From: Candidatus Melainabacteria bacterium
GTDB lineage: Bacteria > Cyanobacteriota > Vampirovibrionia > Obscuribacterales > Obscuribacteraceae
DNA length: 64,000 bases
Assembly (NCBI GenBank): GCA_017307165.1
Contig: JAFKGK010000011.1
Coordinates: forward strand, 1 to 64,000
Reading direction: 5' to 3'
The position numbers were made by a program, and so were the translations under genes. Positions within the stretch are counted from its first letter, which is position 1. Each line of letters starts with the position of its first letter. Shown here piece after piece: positions 61,931-64,000 of the stretch. Below the pieces are notes generated by a model that made no database searches, had not been told where the DNA came from, and saw nothing but the letters and a program-made list of their open reading frames with translations.

Positions 61931-64000
61931 GTGCGTCCGTAATTGGTTTTTTGGTTCCAGTGAGGCGTAAGCCTCACCTCCTGTGGGAATGGAGGGTATT
62001 CGGTGCCTTACCTGTTCGGCGAAAGTCGGGCGGGGACACTAGCATGGCATTAAAGGGGAAAGTGCGAGGGCCATCACCCTCAATCGTTTCCTCAGAATAA
62101 GTCCGGCATGGTCAGAGCTATACTGCCCAAATCCTAGAACCCAGCGGGGTAACAAAGCACCGGGTGAGAACGATGGTGGCACTCACTCTCTTCTGAACGG
62201 AGGTCACTCCCCCTAGACTTTCGTACCCACTCAGAAGACGCAGCCTCAATAAAGGCCAAACGGTTCAAAACGGAGACCTAAACCGGATGGGTCTGACCTG
62301 AAAACTAAACGGAGATTACCTGTCTTTGAACGCCTTCATCTCAAATTCACTTCACTAACAAAGGGCTATAGTCGTAGAACTTGAATATCAGAGCAGGTAA
62401 CGGAGCTGGGGTAGTAATCGGTAGAAGCTATGCGCTACCTTCAGAGCACGGGAGAGCCGTGTACAAGGTGAAGCCCAGCAGGTTTTTCTATTGTAAGTTA
62501 AAGCAGAGGAGCACAAAGTGCAACAGACCAAAGTTCTACTTACAATGCTTGGCAATATGGGTTGCAAACCAGAGGTTAAATTCGACAAACTTTTCCAAAA
62601 GCTCTTTAATCCAGAGCTCTGGTTTAGTGCTTATTTGAGTATTGCGGCAATTCCGGGCAACATGTCCAGAGGTGTTGATGGCAAAACCATCGACGGAGCA
62701 GGCATGAGATTGATCAAAAGTCTCATTTCTGAACTAAAAGCCTCCAGTTACAAGCCTCACCCGGCCCGGCGGGTCTACATACCTAAAGCCAATGGCAATG
62801 GGCAACGCCCGATTGGTGTTCCCTGTTTCCGGGATAAACTCCTGATGACCGTCCTTAAACTTATCCTGGAAGCCATCTACGAACCAACCTTTTCGAACGC
62901 TTCCCACGGTTTTCGGCCTGGAAGAAGTTGTCACACAGCAATTCATCAGATCAAAACCAAAGCAACCGGAGTGCGCTGGTGGGTAGAAGGAGACATCAAA
63001 GGGTTCTTCGACAACGTAGACCACGAAATCTTACTTAAAATACTCGGTAAGCGCATCACCGACCAGCGTTTCCTGCACCTCATTTCTCAACTCCTTCGAG
63101 CAGGCTATTACGACAATTGGCAATACCATAAAACCTTCTCGGGGACAGTGCAAGGCGGTAATCTCAGCCCGATTCTGAGTAACATTTACCTCAATGAACT
63201 GGACCAGACAGTTAGTGCCAGGATAAACCAGTACAACAAAGGTAAAGCGATGAAGATAAGTCCGGTTTACCATAACTTTGCAGAGAAAGTTTTCCTGGCC
63301 AAAAAGCGAGCCAGACTAACTGGTAAATGGGACATTTACAAAGCGCTACGTTCCCAACTCTTCAAACTACCCGCTCATCAAAACAATGACCCGGATTACC
63401 GCAGGCTGGTTTACTACCGCTATGCCGACGATACCTTGTTCGGGCTAATCGGCCCCAAGGCAGATGCGGTTGCCCTAAAGGGCTGGCTAGAAGGTTACCT
63501 GAAAACCGAGCTCAATTTGGAACTATCCAAAGAAAAAACGCTAATAACCCCGGTTAAGAAGCGAGTAAGGTTTTTAGGTTATGATGTGCAACAATGGAAA
63601 GGCCAACGTATTCTAAGGTACCGTACCAAAACCCGTAGAATAATAACCAAACGAACCGGCAACTACAGTTTAAGGTTGCTGTTACCACGGGATAAAACGG
63701 TAAAATTTGCCAAAGAATACGGAGATATTACCCACTGGAAGGGTAGACATCGTAGAAAACTATTCAACCTCAGCGAACTGGAAATCCTGATGTGCTACAA
63801 CTCCGAGGTTAGAGGGTTCTTCAACTACTACGCTCTAGCCGATAACCTCAAAAATGTAGCAAACAAAGTCTTTAAGCTAACCAATACCAGTTTCTTTAGA
63901 ACGCTTGCCTGCAAACGCAGAACTACGATGGGAAAAGTTATCCGAAGTCTAAAGAGAGGACCTGGTAGATATTCGGTACTTCTGAGGGATAAAGGCCACA
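61931..64000 (+). mobile_element. Group II intron (3' end outside window)
   Basis: The 5' end reads GTGCG, the group II consensus, directly after the G-run of the structured element. The 590 nt before the reverse transcriptase contain strong hairpins (GTGAGGC/GCCTCAC near 61,968; several more) typical of domain I. The segment GGGAGAGCCGTGTACAAGGTG near 62,450-62,472 resembles the start of domain IV. The encoded protein is a group II-type reverse transcriptase. Domains V and VI and the 3' splice site lie beyond the window. Confidence 0.85.
62520..64000 (+). CDS. Group II intron reverse transcriptase/maturase (partial)
   Basis: GTG 62520 is taken as the start because AGAGGAG lies 6 bases upstream; an ATG at 62547 is also in frame. 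The frame is open for 493 codons to the window edge. Reverse transcriptase blocks are visible: GVDGKTIDG, YKPHPARRVYIPKANGNGQR, PIGVPCFRDKL, EGDIKGFFDNVDHEIL, the catalytic YADD at residues 301-304 and KTLITPVKKRVRFLGYDVQ. A maturase (X) region with SELEILMCYNSEVRGFFNYY comes next. The protein promotes splicing and target-primed reverse transcription of the intron. Whether an endonuclease domain follows cannot be seen. Confidence 0.93.

Noticed and set aside
62381-62638. Open frame of 85 codons before the intron reverse transcriptase
   Set aside because: It overlaps the reverse transcriptase in another frame and lies in the folded part of the intron.
1-64000. CRISPR arrays, tRNA and rRNA genes
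   Set aside because: No regularly spaced short repeats, no cloverleaf with a CCA-type end and no rRNA segments were noticed on reading; a tRNAscan or CRISPR search would be decisive.

Overview
The window reads as accessory, plasmid-like DNA next to a chromosome-style carbohydrate locus, most probably from a Chloroflexota bacterium (Ktedonobacteria-like or a relative). The phylum call is an inference from the Thr/Ala-repeat linker of the lipoprotein at 54.7-56.2 kb, the architecture of the giant hybrid sensor at 56.9-60.5 kb and the general protein style; no rRNA or other universal marker is present.

Layout. (1) 1-4.1 kb: the N-terminal 1,368 codons of an Avs-like STAND NTPase with a PD-(D/E)XK-type N-terminus, running off the left edge. 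(2) 4.1-6.8 kb: an IS3-family element split by an IS256-family element, with a 9-bp target duplication around the inner one. (3) 6.8-7.0 kb: a broken fragment of an ardC-like gene. (4) 7.0-31.3 kb: nine co-oriented genes on the minus strand that form a composite defence operon. In transcription order they are an uncharacterised repeat protein, drmMI, an EVE-nuclease fusion, a DUF262/HNH/HEPN protein, drmD, drmA, drmB, a McrB-like AAA+ protein and a DUF2357 McrC-like nuclease. This is a class 1 DISARM without recognisable drmC, merged with three type-IV-restriction-like modules. A promoter and a perfect 22-bp palindrome lie in front of it. (5) 31.4-34.5 kb: an intact ArdC-like antirestriction gene and two small genes, with two copies of a 310-370 nt element whose hairpins differ in sequence but keep pairing (compensatory changes). 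(6) 35-41.2 kb: an MBL-fold hydrolase, then a replication/partition block (parB, parA, DnaB-like helicase, HTH replication protein, small HTH regulator). (7) 41.4-43.7 kb: IS remnant and an unknown gene. (8) 43.7-56.2 kb: a ten-gene minus-strand operon for uptake and breakdown of a carbohydrate or sugar acid (ABC importer, enolase-superfamily dehydratase, two glycosidase-like proteins, two hydroxyacid dehydrogenases, LrgAB), with its probable regulators at 56.3-60.5 kb. (9) 60.8-64 kb: a chimeric second parB-like gene and a third, degenerate copy of the structured element, interrupted by a group II intron whose reverse transcriptase runs off the right edge.

How the parts fit. The defence operon would combine host-DNA methylation (DrmMI) and DISARM restriction (DrmA/DrmB/DrmD) with modification-sensing or modified-DNA-cutting modules (EVE-nuclease, DUF262, McrBC-like). 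The ArdC gene beside it is anti-restriction, as expected on a mobile replicon that must enter hosts with such systems. A second ardC fragment on the far side of the island, in the same orientation, suggests the island was inserted or rearranged within ardC-bearing plasmid DNA. The most novel-looking item is the repeated structured element: covarying stems and conserved loops at two sites, and a third copy holding a group II intron.
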